The notes below the pieces were generated by a model that was given only the letters and a program-made list of their open reading frames with translations, had not been told where the DNA came from and ran no database searches. This document shows positions 38,150 to 50,180 of a DNA stretch of 64,000 nucleotides, piece by piece; position 1 is the stretch's first letter, and the number at the start of each line of letters is the position of its first letter. Source of the DNA: Microthyrium microscopicum (taxonomy: Eukaryota; Ascomycota; Dothideomycetes; Microthyriales; Microthyriaceae). Location of the stretch: the NCBI GenBank assembly GCA_010405405.1, contig MU004235.1, forward strand, positions 448,538-512,537. Direction: 5' to 3'. Position numbers and translations under genes: made by a program.

Positions 38150-41100
38150 ATGAGTACAGATGCCCAGCATCAGTCATGCGAATCAGTCTTAGTTGGAGAT
38201 GGCAGTATGCCGCCCAAGCAAGACGGTGGCGAGCAGCAAAGGAAAAAGAAGGAGCAGGAGTACCAAAGACCGGAGGCGAAGCTATCAAACTTCCTGGTTA
38301 GTATTTGGCTTCGATGTTTGTGAATATTGCTAATCTTCTTCAGCGTATTCTTAGTTATGGAGACAAGCTCGACTTTACCCTGATCGGAATATGCACAGCT
38401 TGCGCGATCGGCAGTGGTGTAGCCATGCCTCTGATGTTTTATATATTCGGAAACGTTGTGACAGACTTTGTTGGATACTTCATACCGTTTTCGACAATAA
38501 CGCAGAAAGAATTCTTGTTGGCCATACATCGGAACACGTAAGTTCAATTGTTGAGAGCACCCGCGTATATCATCACTGCATCTTTCTGCAGCGAATGCTT
38601 ACAGTCGCGCTTCTATGTTTTACCCACTACTAGACCGAGATCTTACTAATTCCATCAGACTGTACATGGTGTATCTCGCCTCTGCGAAACTCGTTCTATC
38701 CTATGTGTCGATCGTGAGTTATGACTCCCCAACTCTCTGGAGGCAACATTGTGGTTGGCTAAAATATCCTAGCTTTCAATTCGTACCAGCGGGCTACGAA
38801 TATCTTCTAGATTACGATTGGCGTATATCACAGCCTTATTCAATCAGCCAGTCAGTGTCATCGACAAAGAGTCGCCTGGCGCAATAGCCACTCGGCTAAC
38901 CACAAACTCCAACACCATCGAATCCGGCATCTCTCAGCATTTAGCACTAGCCATTCAGGCCATCGCATTTACCATCGGCCTATTTGTTGTTTCTTTCATA
39001 AAAAGCGTTCCTTTAACCCTAGTCGCCACGGCTTCAGTACCAGTGGTCGTAATCGCATTCGCCATCGCCCTTCCACTAATGTATAAAATATCACACGAAT
39101 CGGCGGCCATCCGAGAGCAAGCTTCGACGATGGCGTTTGAGGTCTTCTCATCCATTAGACTTGTCACAGCGTTTGGCGCAGAGAAGCGCTTGGGAAAAGT
39201 TCACCACCAAATATTGGACAGGGCGAGATTGGTCGACCACAAACTAGGACCAGTAATGGGGTCGCTTATGGCTCCTATGTTTTTCACAGTTTATGCAATA
39301 TTTGCTCTTACGCTTTGGTATGGTATCAAGAGGTACAGCGAAGGAAAGATTGCAGGAGTTGGAACCATTATCGGTAAGTTTTGTCACTGTTGCCATCTAT
39401 GAGAAGCTAACATCAACTTTAGTGTAAGCAATATCACCTCTGAAGCGTATGCACATCTCGAGTAACATTGCTGATCTCAAAAATAGCGTCCTCTTTTCAG
39501 TCATGTGGGCAGTGATGTCGATATACCACCTTTATAATCCAATGATCTGGATCACAAGAGCTGCAGCCACTTCATCCGAAGTATTCGAAGTTATCGACGC
39601 ACATGTACCTGACACATCTGGATTGGCCAAAGATGACATAAATGCGTCAAATAGCGACCTCACATTTCGCGACGTGACTTTCGCTTATCCAAGTCGCCCC
39701 GATACCATTGTCTTGGACCGGCTAAACGTCGTATTCGAGAAAGGCAAAACTACAGCAATCGTTGGTCCCTCTGGATCAGGCAAAAGTACGATTGTGGGCC
39801 TGCTTGAGCGTTGGTACGAGCCGCAGATTCGGCCACAGCATGACAGCGTGGAATCACTGAACTTTTCGGTGCTTTCAAGTGTCGAGGACACGGCAGAAAA
39901 AGAAATCTACTTGGCAAAGAAGAGAAAGAGCGGTGTTTACGTGGGAGAGATGAACCTTAGTTTCGTAGATGCGACCTACTGGAGATCGAATATTGGTCTT
40001 GTTCAGCAGGAACCATTTCTCTTCAACGACACGATCTACCAAAATGTGGCAAATGGATTGGCTGGAACTCCGCACGAGAACTCGCATAAAGACGTTATCT
40101 TAGCCATGGTGCGGAAGGCGTGTCAAGAAGCTCTTGCGGAAGAATTCATCATCCGTTTGCCAGAGGAATATGAGACCGTGGTTGGAGAAGGCGGCTTGCG
40201 ACTGAGTGGAGGCCAACGCCAGCGACTGGCCATCGCTCGCGCCATCATAAAAAATCCGGCTATACTAATATTAGATGAAGCAACATCGGCAATTGACGTA
40301 AGATCAGAAAGAATCGTTCAAAAGGCACTCGATAGAGCATCAGAGTCCAGAACCACAATCGTCATCGCCCATCGCTTATCAACAATCAAACATGCGGACA
40401 AGATCGTGGTGCTGAAAGCAGGATCCGCTCCAGAGGAAGGGACACACGAGGAGCTGTTACGACTTGACGGAAGTTATTCAAGATTAGTGCGAGCACAAGA
40501 GATTGAGCTTGTAGGCCAGGATGATACTCACACTTTGGCGGAAGCCGAAGACAGATCAGAGGCTGAGCAAGCCTCCTCTCAGAGAAGCTCAACTCTCTGT
40601 GGCTCGATAAACGATGAAGCTGCGACAAGCCCAAAAGCTTACAGAGAGAAGGGGTTTGTAAGAGCGCTAGGCCACTTGATCATTGAGCATCCATCCATGT
40701 GGAAGCTCTTTTCCTTGACATTGCTCGCTTCGGTATGTGCAGCTGGAGCATATCCTCTTCAAGCATGGCTTTTCTCTCAGGTGATCGAGGTGTTTACATA
40801 CACAAAAGATGTGATGATACACAAAGGAGAGTTTTGGGCCTTAATGTTTTGCGCACTCGCTGTTTCCTCAGGCGTGTCATTTTTCGTAATCGGGTGGTCC
40901 GCAGCTATCACCGGTGTTGTAAGTTAGAAAAGAAACTATTTGGTCTTGCCCCTCTAATTTGTCTCTAGAACCTTGGATGCCACTATCGACAAGAGTTCTT
41001 CGAGAACATTGCCAGGAAACAAATACCGTTCTTTGATCAACAGAACAACTCTCCTGGAACACTCACCTCTCAAATATCCACCGACTCTCTCCAATTGCAA

Positions 41101-42557
41101 CAGCTCCTCGGAGGTGAAATTGCCATCCAGATGGTGGGAATTCTAGGAGTGATAGGCAGCATAATAGTGGCATTCTACCACGGATGGAAACTGTCCCTGG
41201 TCGGCGTACTCGGAATAATGCCTGTCGTACTCATAGCAGGCTACTATCGTGTCCGACAAGAGAGAGACGTAGAGCGTCGCAATGCTGGCCTGTTCGCAGA
41301 AACAGCACAGTATGGGTCGGAAGCGATCGCTGGCTTCAGAACAGTCACTGCACTGGGAATGGAGAAGACCATTGTCAAAAGATTTGGCAGTCATATGCAA
41401 AGGCACATAAAAAAGTCCATAAAGACGGCGAGGTTCTCGACCGTGAGTCTAGCGTTCTCTGAAAGTGCTGATATGTTCCTTCAGGCACTGTTCTTCTGGT
41501 AAGTACTCCTGATCACTGAGTCTCTCATACTGAAGATCTGACTTTTCCAGGTATGGCGGACAGCTTCTATCGACAAAAGAGTACGACGTGAAACAATTCT
41601 TTGTCGTATACATGGCAGTGATCCAGAGCAGCTTATCTCTGGGAATGTGGTTTACTCTATCTCCAAACATTGCTAAAGCTACAGCTGCCGCTAATGGCAT
41701 AATAAAAGCTCGACCCAGTATATCCAGGAAGACGGCCCCTGAAATGCCAATTGGGAACCAGCCCGCCACACTGGAGTTCGACAATGTCACATTTACTTAT
41801 CCGGAGCGAGACACCCCTGCTTTAAGTGGCATAAGTCTCAAAATCGAGGCTGGGCAATTTGTCGCCTTCGTCGGAGCATCGGGGTCGGGAAAATCTACGA
41901 TGATCAGCCTGATAGAACGCTTCTACGAGCCTGGCGCAGGAAAACTCTATTTCGATGGTGTAGACATCGGCTCAGTAGACCCCAGATCATACCGAGCAAA
42001 CCTTTCTCTCGTAGCCCAGGAGTCCACCCTGTACGAAGGCAGCATACGAGACAACATCTCTCTTTCAGTGGAAGACGAGCTCGCCACCGAATCAGCCATT
42101 CAAGTAGCCGCCAAAGCCGCTCAAATCCACGACTTTATCAGCTCGCTCCCCGAAGGATACTACACTGAGATCGGGTCCAGGGGTGTCGCGCTGAGTGGAG
42201 GGCAGCGTCAACGTCTCGCATTGGCACGCGCTCTTTTACGTCGTCCACAACTTCTATTACTGGACGAAGCAACCTCGAATCTAGACTCGGAATCAGAAAA
42301 GCTGGTCCAAAAAGCCATTGAAGAAGCCGCAGGCTCGCAAACGATCATCGCCATTGCACATCGTCTTGCTACAATTCGAAGAGCGGATGTCATCTTTGTC
42401 CTTGGATCAGGACGAGTTTTGGAATCTGGTAGTCATGAACAGTTACTAATCCAGAGGGGAGTTTACTACGATATGGTAAGAGATCTATCCATATTCACGT
42501 CTAAACCTCATTCATGCTAATCGATATTAGTGTCAGGCTCAAGCCTTGGATAATTGA
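38150..42557 (+). CDS. ABCB-type full multidrug transporter with one-nucleotide exon
   Basis: Nine exons (38150-38296, 38344-38537, 38659-38713, 38773-39373, 39423 alone, 39487-40918, 40969-41498, 41551-42475, 42531-42557) encode 1303 residues in a TMD-NBD-TMD-NBD layout. NBD1: Walker A GPSGSGKST (Lys432), LSGGQRQRLAIARA, ILILDEATSAID, IVIAHRLSTI. NBD2: GASGSGKST (Lys1101), LSGGQRQRLALARA, LLLLDEATSNLD, IAIAHRLATI. Both sites look competent for ATP hydrolysis. NBD1 has about 35 extra residues between Walker A and the Q-loop. The end MCQAQALDN is typical of fungal P-glycoprotein-like pumps (ABCB/MDR, pmd1 group), which export lipophilic compounds at the plasma membrane. Exon 5 is the single T at 39423: two canonical introns (39374-39422 and 39424-39486) flank it and give GTIIVVLFSVM, the expected TM6 sequence. 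The alternative, using an AAG acceptor at 39428, would add 14 unmatched residues. Confidence 0.88.
39423..39423 (+). other. Putative single-nucleotide exon of the ABC transporter
   Basis: Upstream intron: gtaagt to ctttag (49 nt, gctaac branch). Downstream intron: gtaagc to aaatag (63 nt). The base between them, T, completes codon 333 as G|T|C (Val). Without it the frame is lost. May equally be described as a twin intron. Confidence 0.6.
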
Positions 42558-43068
42558 TAGATTTCCGGTTGCCCTTATACCCATGCTTCTATTTCTCAGA
42601 TGAGGCTAGAAACTATTACACTTCTTACCATCCTTTCAAACCGTTTTTATGAGATCACACCATAACTCATTGATTTATGAATCGAGAATGACCCCATCAG
42701 CATTCATTATCGCCATCAGGAGCCTTCATTCAAGGCAAACCAAAACCCCTATTGAAAATCGATTGAAAAGCAGAATACAACCTACCTCATAGGTTAATTC
42801 GATCTTTGTATGCATTTCTTTCTTCATATAGAATCTTTAGCACTACATGTCATATCTCAGCATCATGATCCCATATCAACATTATATAATCTAAGCGTGA
42901 ATATAAACAACCATCCGCTAAATAGCAAACCCCTTTATGCTGACAACATCCTCTTCCTTATACAATCTGGCATGTCCCATTTCATTCATATCCAACCAAA
43001 ACCATTTCACCAAACCGATACCAGTCTGTCAAACCGATACCAACCAGCGAAATCAATACCAGCCCAGC
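42558..43068. other. Convergent 3' flanks
   Basis: Between the stops of the ABC transporter and the lipid hydrolase. It includes a short imperfect repetition of the phrase aaaccgatacca around 43010-43050. No gene supported. Confidence 0.55.
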
Positions 43069-44510
43069 TCACTCGACCGGACTAGCCAACGTCGCCCGAT
43101 CCATACTAACCAACGAATTCCTCTGCGACCCACTCGTCGCCACACTCAACCGATTCCTCGCCAGACTAAACTCATCCGAACTCATCGACTTCCTCGCCGG
43201 ACTCGTCAACCGCACAATACTATCCACATACTCCAACACCTTATCCGCTACCACCGCACTATGCTCTATATCACCAGTCAGCCATCGCATCACGTATCGC
43301 CCTGCTTGTGTGTGGACTTACTAATCGAAAAGCCATGCGGAACCTCCAACCGATCAATCTCCATCCACGGCCTCCACTCATCCCCCTCCTCCCCGCGTCC
43401 CCTCAACCTCATCAAATCATCCCTCGTCTCATCCGCCACCCAATGATCCCGCTCGCCAAAATAAAAATACAACTTTGGCCTCGCGACATTACTTGGACTC
43501 GGATGTACTGCGCCCCAAACCTCTGCGTCCCAGCGATCTCGGCCAATCGTACGCATCTCATCTGCCGCCATCGCGAGCGTTTGATGCACACCGCGTGGAC
43601 TTCGTAGCCAAGCGACGGTGACGGACAGGTTGTGCGCTTGCATCCGTGAGATGAGATGTGTGAGTTTGACGAAAACGGGTCGTGGGAGGGTGAGGCGGAG
43701 TGTGTGCACTAGAGAGGAGGTGAGGGTAGGAAAGAAGGGGACGCGCGCAAGGCTGCTGAACAGCCGACCGGAGCGGGATTCGTGGATATTAACGACTGTT
43801 GGGAAAAGACAGATTCCCGCGACGATATCTGGCTCTGGGCGACCCCCACCTCCCCGTGTGGCCTTGCTCGCTTTACTCGCTGCGCGGCGGAGCGGGATAT
43901 CTCGTGATGATGAGGAGTCGTCGCTGGTAGTTTGCTGGTCTTCCCATTTCACGCCCTTGCCGCGCTTTTTGCGCTCAAGACGTTCGCGGTGTCGACGCAC
44001 GAGTTCGAGGAGGATATATGCGCCTACGCTGTGGCCTACCAGGATGATTTTTGGCGCGCGTCCGGCGCCGCGGGTGAGTTGCTCTACGCATTCGACTAGC
44101 CTTTTTTCCACGATGTCGATCTGCTCATCCAGAGAATAGTATTTTTTCCGCCGTGCCCATTTTGGGACTTTGCTCTTGTTATCCACGTACTCATCGTCTG
44201 CGGCTCCGACCTCAAAGCCCGCCATACTTCGCCCATATACCTCAAAAACCACATTCCTCACATCCGCGCCGGGACCGTATTTCTTGCTCAGTCCGCCGTA
44301 CAGGATGTTGAGAAAGGAGCGGTAGTACTCGACTAGGCCTGGATTTCCAGTGATGAGGAATACGAGGTAGCGCTCTGTGCCAGGTGCGCGCGTGTTGGTG
44401 AATGGGTTGCGCAGGTAGATTGCGTCTTGTAGACCTGTGGAGTTCGTCGCGACGGCCGGTGGTTGGTCTGGGGTGCTCTTTTCGGAGGGATCCATACTGA
44501 GTCGGTTCAT
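43069..44510 (-). CDS. Lipid-droplet-associated serine hydrolase (LDAH family)
   Basis: Two exons (44510-43322, 43265-43069) encode 461 residues of an alpha/beta hydrolase. Landmarks: FLITGNPGLVEYYRSFLNIL (typical LDAH/DUF2305 start), nucleophile elbow GHSVG (Ser161), GERDHWVADETRDDL with the likely acid, and VPHGFSI with the likely His, located just before the intron. The C-terminal exon gives KHSAVVADKVLEYV. The family binds lipid droplets and affects neutral lipid or sterol-ester turnover; enzymatic activity is debated. Between the fold's strands a low-complexity insert (about residues 180-225, with SDDSSSSRD and GGGGRP) enlarges the protein. A second ATG five codons downstream is a possible start. 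Its neighbour, HMG-CoA reductase, is also a lipid gene. Confidence 0.88.
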
Positions 44511-45459
44511 TATAGATATCGTAGTGCTGTTGAGGCAATTGGGATGCGCTGATGGAGAGAGTGTACGTGTAGAGCTAGAGCATGCGGCTCTACGTGGTGT
44601 GTGCCAACTTTTTGCTGTACTCTATCTTATTCCCAGGGCTAATGCAGGCCAGGTATCCAGCTTTCAGCCGTAATATGCAGCTGACAATGGGCAACTATCA
44701 CGATGGTAGAAGTTGCCAAGACGTGAAGTAACAGAGTATTAGCATTAGAAAGAAATGTAGCTCAAAAATCAGGAGAATAGAATGGCCACGTCGATAATCG
44801 CACTGGCAAGAAAAGAACACATGAAACTTGTCTTGCTTGTTTGCAATCTACGTCGCAAGTCCAGAAACCTTGGAACTTTAATATCGGCCCCCAGCACGAA
44901 GAGCCAGCTGGACAGCCGCAGCAAAAGATTGATATGCATGGGCTACATTGACGTCGCAGCAATTGAAATTGGATCAATTCGAAGAGAGAATCATGTGACC
45001 ACGCGTTTGCGATAGTACGGGATTTATCTTATTTTTGATAGCAGCCACAAAGTAGTTCATTTATGCACAATTAAAGAAAGGAGGACGTGGGAAAACAGGG
45101 CGTAAACGCGTTGATGCGGGCATGGATATAAGCTTTGGACTTGGCAGGGGCACAATTGCTTGTTTCTCGTGATGATCCAGCACTGACAAGGCTGGCAAAT
45201 GCACGGAGATAACTTCTACAAGTCTTTCCATTCATACGGGAGACTATTTCTAAAAAGATGGAATAAGTCTTTCGCAGACTCTAATTCTAGCCGTTGTCCT
45301 ACAGCTCAAAGTCTCATGCAAAAACCACGCAAAACAGGTAGAAGCAGCAACAAATCCAAACAAGAAAAAACGAACGCCTTGCTGTTTCGGTATATTATAT
45401 GTACATGTTGTAGGCTTTTGATAAACCGCACGCTGCTGAAAATTACATCATCTGAATCC
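44511..45459. other. Intergenic, nothing recognised
   Basis: Promoter of the lipid hydrolase and 3' flank of HMG-CoA reductase. No coding or structured RNA feature found. Confidence 0.6.
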
Positions 45460-48400
45460 CTATTGTCCTTGACGCTGGCGCATATTTGTCATGGCCAGCG
45501 TTGCTGGCGTGCCGACTGGTCGCTCGCCGGTCGGCGTTGATGGAGCTGGAGTCGCGCTCCGGCTGGGTTGTGCACTACGATTATGTGCCATGTGCGCGCG
45601 AACTAGATGGCCTGCTGCAAGGGCGGCGCAAAGTGAGAGTTCGCCAGCCAGTACCGCAGCGGCGATAATGCGGGCTAGTCTTCTGGCGTTGTCGCCAGGG
45701 GAAGTGAGATGTGCGCCGCGGACACCAAGTAGGTCGAGCATGGCGGATTGAGGCTCGAGAATGGTGCCGCCGCCAATGGTGCCGACTTCGATTGAGGGCA
45801 TGGATACGGAGATTTGCAGATTTCCGTTGTAGCTAGAAAGTATGTTAGTGTCGATTTGACGGAGAACTAGAGCAAAGAGACTTACTTCTTCATAATGGTG
45901 ATGCAGTTGGCGCTCTCAACAACTTGAGCTGGATCTTGACCAGTGGCTAGGAAGATGGCAGCAACAATATTGGCCGCATGTGCGTTGAAACCGCCGATAC
46001 TTCCTGCCATTGCAGACCCAATCAAATTCTTGCTAATGTTGAGTTCCACCATAGTATCAACATCGCACTTGAGAACGCTCTTAACCACATCAGCTGGGAT
46101 GATTGCCTCCGCTACAACACTCTTGCCGCGTCCGTCAATCCAGTTAATAGCCGAGGCCTTCTTGTCTATGCAGTAATTGCCAGAAATTGTGACAATTGTC
46201 ATGTCATCGAATCCAGCTTCCGTGGACATGACATTGAGAGCATGCTCTACACCCTTTGATATCATGTTCATGCCCATGGCGTCACCTGTTGTGGTCTTGA
46301 ACCGAATATAAAGATTTGTACCCGCAAGAGCAGTCTTCATCGTCTGTAGTCGGGCAAACCGAGAAGTGGAGTTGAATGCATCTTTCATGACCTTGGTACC
46401 CTCTTCAGAATCCAGCCAAAGCTTTGCTTCACCAGCTCGTCTCAAAGTATCGAAGGTAACACAAGGACCCCGAGTCATTCCATCTGCTGTAAGAACCGTC
46501 ACTGCTCCGCCTCCAGAGTTGATAGCTTTGCAGCCTCTACTTGTGCTTGCAACCAATACACCTTCTGTAGTAGCCATTGGTAGGAAGAAGTTTTGGCCAT
46601 CAACGTTTAGAGGGCCAGCAACTCCAACTGGAAGAGGTAGATAACCAATAACGTTCTCACAACAAGCTCCAAGCACTCTTGCGTAGTCAAAGTGCTCGTA
46701 TGGGAGGTTGGAGTGCTCCAAATACGTTGAACTGTCCCGTGTCGCATGAGTACGTGAGACTACAGATCTCCGGATCTTGACTGCTCGTGTCAAATCACCT
46801 AGCGTCTTCTCCAATGCATAGCCTGGAATTTTCCCTCGTATTGACAAATCAATCAACTCTTCGTCTGTAAGCTTAGGAGCTTTCTTCTCCTTAAGAATCG
46901 CTTCACACTCTTCTCGAGACCTCATGATACCGGAATCATCAGATGGGAGCCTTTCAGCGATTGGTTCCACTATCTGGGCCGGCTCGCGGATCTCGGGCGG
47001 CGGATTCTGATGCTGGACCTGACCAGGAATTTGGCGACCTTGGGGCGTATCTTGAACCTCAATATCTGTGGCTGGCGCGTCAGGTTTCACTGGCTCTTTG
47101 ATGGTCCATCGTGCGGCATTAAACAGATATCCGTTCAGCGCCAGACTCAAAATGAGTGCAGCAACAATCCACTTGCTTAAAATGGGATCCTCAAAGCTCT
47201 TCAGCACGCCTCCGACAACCTTGCCTCCCATGCCATCATACATCGAGCTGCCATCCGAAGAATCGTTGAAATCTGGAAGGGGTGCATAATGAATCGATGG
47301 GTACTCTAGCTCGTATTTTATAGGAGCAAGAACAGTGACAATTGTTGATCGATCATGTTGTCTTGCGGAGGACAATATCGAGTCCAGACCATTGGCGGCA
47401 ACTTTAAATGGATCCATTGGCGGTTGAGCCACAAGACTAGACAGCGCAGAGATGTCAATCTTTCCATATCCTCGGAATGGAATGGCGGCTAGATTGAAAA
47501 GATTAAGAGCAACGAATCCACCAACCATTAAGACTTTGAACTTTGGGATTGCACGATCGCCAACTTTGTTGCCGAAAATGGGAGCTTCGTTTCCAGCAAC
47601 ATCATCGCCATTCTCGTTTCTCGGCCAGTCATTGGCCGCTGCAACGTTTTCCGCGACCCGATGATTCACGCCATCATCTTCTAGAGCCTTTCTCAAGGCA
47701 ACATGGCGTTTAATGCGATTGATTTCCAGCTTGACAGTGAGTATAGCTGTGTAGAAAGTGAACAAGAGAATGCAGTCGAAGAACAAGATCCAAACAGCAA
47801 GGAAACAGAACTGTCGTAGTCCACCTTGAACTCCAGAAGCAGCTCCAGCAACTAGTATTGCCATTTCGAAAACGTAATCCCGTACTATGGTAAAACCATG
47901 TTCCTTGACAGCAATCTGAACAGCTTCCTGGATGCTAGGTAGGTTCGCTGCGTTGTCGTGTCCATTTTGGTGTCCATTTGCCACTGGTCGACGCCTCTTG
48001 TCCACTGATGCAGCGAGCACAGCCTTGGTGAGAAGAATTGGTTTCTCAAACCCAACAGTGATGACGAGAAATGGCAAGCCTTCAGATAGGAGAACCATAT
48101 TGAGTGACACTCCCAGTTTTGTGGTCACGATCAAACCGAATAATAACGCGAATGCCCCAGAAATCAAAACCGTAAATCCAAGCCAAAAGTTGGAACCCAA
48201 GCGTCTCATGGACGAAAATAACGAGATGAAAGTCAAGTGCATGGCTAGGTAACCGAGAATCATAATAACGATATCCAAAGCTTCTGCATTCTTTTCGAAA
48301 TTAGCAGATAACACGAATGGGAAGCAGATATACCAACTTTGAGTAGATCCAAAAAGTCCGAGAATCTTTCATAGGCCCATTTTCGAACGCCTGTGAAGCC

Positions 48401-49108
48401 TGGACTTTTCACAGCTCTCATGATCCATTGCTTTTCTTCCGACACGCCCTGTTCTTCGAGATAACGTTTCTCTGATGCATCTTTAGATACTGGCAGTTCT
48501 TTAATTGAACTTAAGAAAGCAGGAGTCTCTTCAAATGGCATAGAAAATGCCAATGTATAGTCTGAGGATATGGGAGATAGTCGGTTCGCTGAGATAGGCA
48601 AGGGTGCGGCGGAATAATTCGATGGAATGTTTACGGTGCGTGGCTGAGGAACAGCTTTATATGAACCCGATGCAGAGTCTGGGAATACGAGAGTAACCAG
48701 GGCAAACGACTAGAACGCGGTGTGAGTATTATGTCGCACAAATGTAAGTGCATTAGTACTGACCTGATCTGCTGGTTGGACAATTCCGGCCTTGTCAGTG
48801 GCCCATTTCCAGTTTGTATCTGGACCAGCGTATAGCTTCTTGCTGCCAGAAAGAATGTTATTAAAATCTATGCGACCGATAGCACTATTTATAGGAATCC
48901 TGCTATCGAAAAGGCTACTTTCTAGAAGACCGAGATATGTCGTGCTGGCGAGAATTGCGACTGAAACTATGGTGTAGATTGGATGGATACAAGCTCGTTT
49001 TGAACAGGTCTGGACCAGGGAGCTAACATTGCGACGAAGAGGGCCAGCAGGTTGGTGGGAATTGGGATTGCTCGTCCAAGACTCTGGCAGCAAGTATGAA
49101 AAGAGCAT
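45460..49108 (-). CDS. hmgR: 3-hydroxy-3-methylglutaryl-CoA reductase
   Basis: Four exons (49108-48764, 48709-48338, 48290-45886, 45832-45460) encode 1164 residues. An N-terminal membrane anchor with a sterol-sensing-like block ([40 protein letters not shown]) and further helices is followed by a polar linker and the catalytic domain: [50 protein letters not shown] and GTIGGGT, and the C-terminal [14 protein letters not shown] with the catalytic His. It reduces HMG-CoA to mevalonate with NADPH in the ER membrane and is the controlling step of sterol and isoprenoid synthesis. Intron 2 is the one uncertain junction: a GTTGGT donor with AAG acceptor keeps the expected KNAEALDI, while GTATAT with GCAG would give KVEALDI. 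Only the first uses a weak acceptor. Confidence 0.96.
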
Positions 49109-50180
49109 GGCTGTGTCTAATTGTCTTCGAGTCTAAGTAGGAGGAATATAGGCGAATTCGGAGGTGAATTGGCGCCTAGAGAGGCCCCCGGGCGATATGG
49201 AAGCTTTGTGTTTCGCTTGGATAGGAGGAAGGACAAAGAGAAACAGCGATTGTGGAGGCAATATCTTAGTATTGTTGTTGGTAGTGAAAGCGTCAAGGAG
49301 GAGCCATTTCCAGAGGATTAGGGAGAGGGGAGAGCAGATCAAAGTCTTGATTTGGCAAAGAGTTAGTAGAGTAGAGTAGAGTAGGTAGGAAGTAGCAGAC
49401 TTGAAATGATGGTGTTGAAAAGCAGCCGTTGCCCGATTGGTGAAAATGGCAGTCGCGGTAGAAGGCCAGCAGCGACGTGGACAGGGATTAGCAACAGCAG
49501 ACTCAAGAGCAACCAAAAACGCGGAAGGTGCAGGGCTTGGCATGGCAGTGGCGTCGGCTGCCCCTTCTTTGATTTGATCGCTCCTTCTCAAGTTTCAACA
49601 CCCTTCACCGCCGGATTTCTGGCTCGTTGATTGGCCAATTGAACTTCTATAGACTCGAGTGCGGAACAAGAATTGATGGACGGTGATGATATTCTTTTCT
49701 TTTGCCTCATAACATCGCAATTTTTTAATCAACCATATTTTACCATATTTTACCCATGGTGCCCACCTCTACTCGATCATGTATGAACCAATACCAATGA
49801 AATCAACCAATTCCCTTGACAATTGATCTACATATCTACGCGGCTTCTCTCGTGAATCGCGGCTGTGTACTTATCCGTGTCCAACTGACCTCAATAATCA
49901 TACCATTACCACGTATCTCGCATCGTTTATCGTATCCATCAACAAGATACCAATCACATTTGATACACTCCTCCCACACTTACTACTTGTAGCACTTTTC
50001 TAGGCATCTCTGGAGTCTGTTCATGTGAAGTGTACAGCCCCGATTGTCCATACGACCTTTGAAGCCCCATAAACATGGTCGGCTAGCACTTCCGCATACT
50101 AAACCTCCAACTTCATCTCCAACCAGACCTCGGCAACAAACACCACCAACCCACCTTGTCCCCTTCTTACCCCCGCCCCT
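49109..50180. other. Divergent promoter of HMG-CoA reductase and Nudix gene
   Basis: Contains a short pentamer microsatellite (repeats of gagta, about 49367-49391) and pyrimidine-rich stretches. Frames here are short and low-complexity. No known sterol element was identified with confidence. Confidence 0.5.

Noticed and set aside
39423-39486. Single intron 39374-39428 ending in AAG for the ABC transporter
   Set aside because: Keeps frame but inserts AISPLKRMHISSNIAD-type residues into conserved TM6, and ignores two canonical intron signals. Kept as the main alternative.
45460-45800. Separate small gene at the 3' end of HMG-CoA reductase
   Set aside because: It is the last exon: the intron at 45833-45885 joins it in frame and it carries the catalytic His motif.
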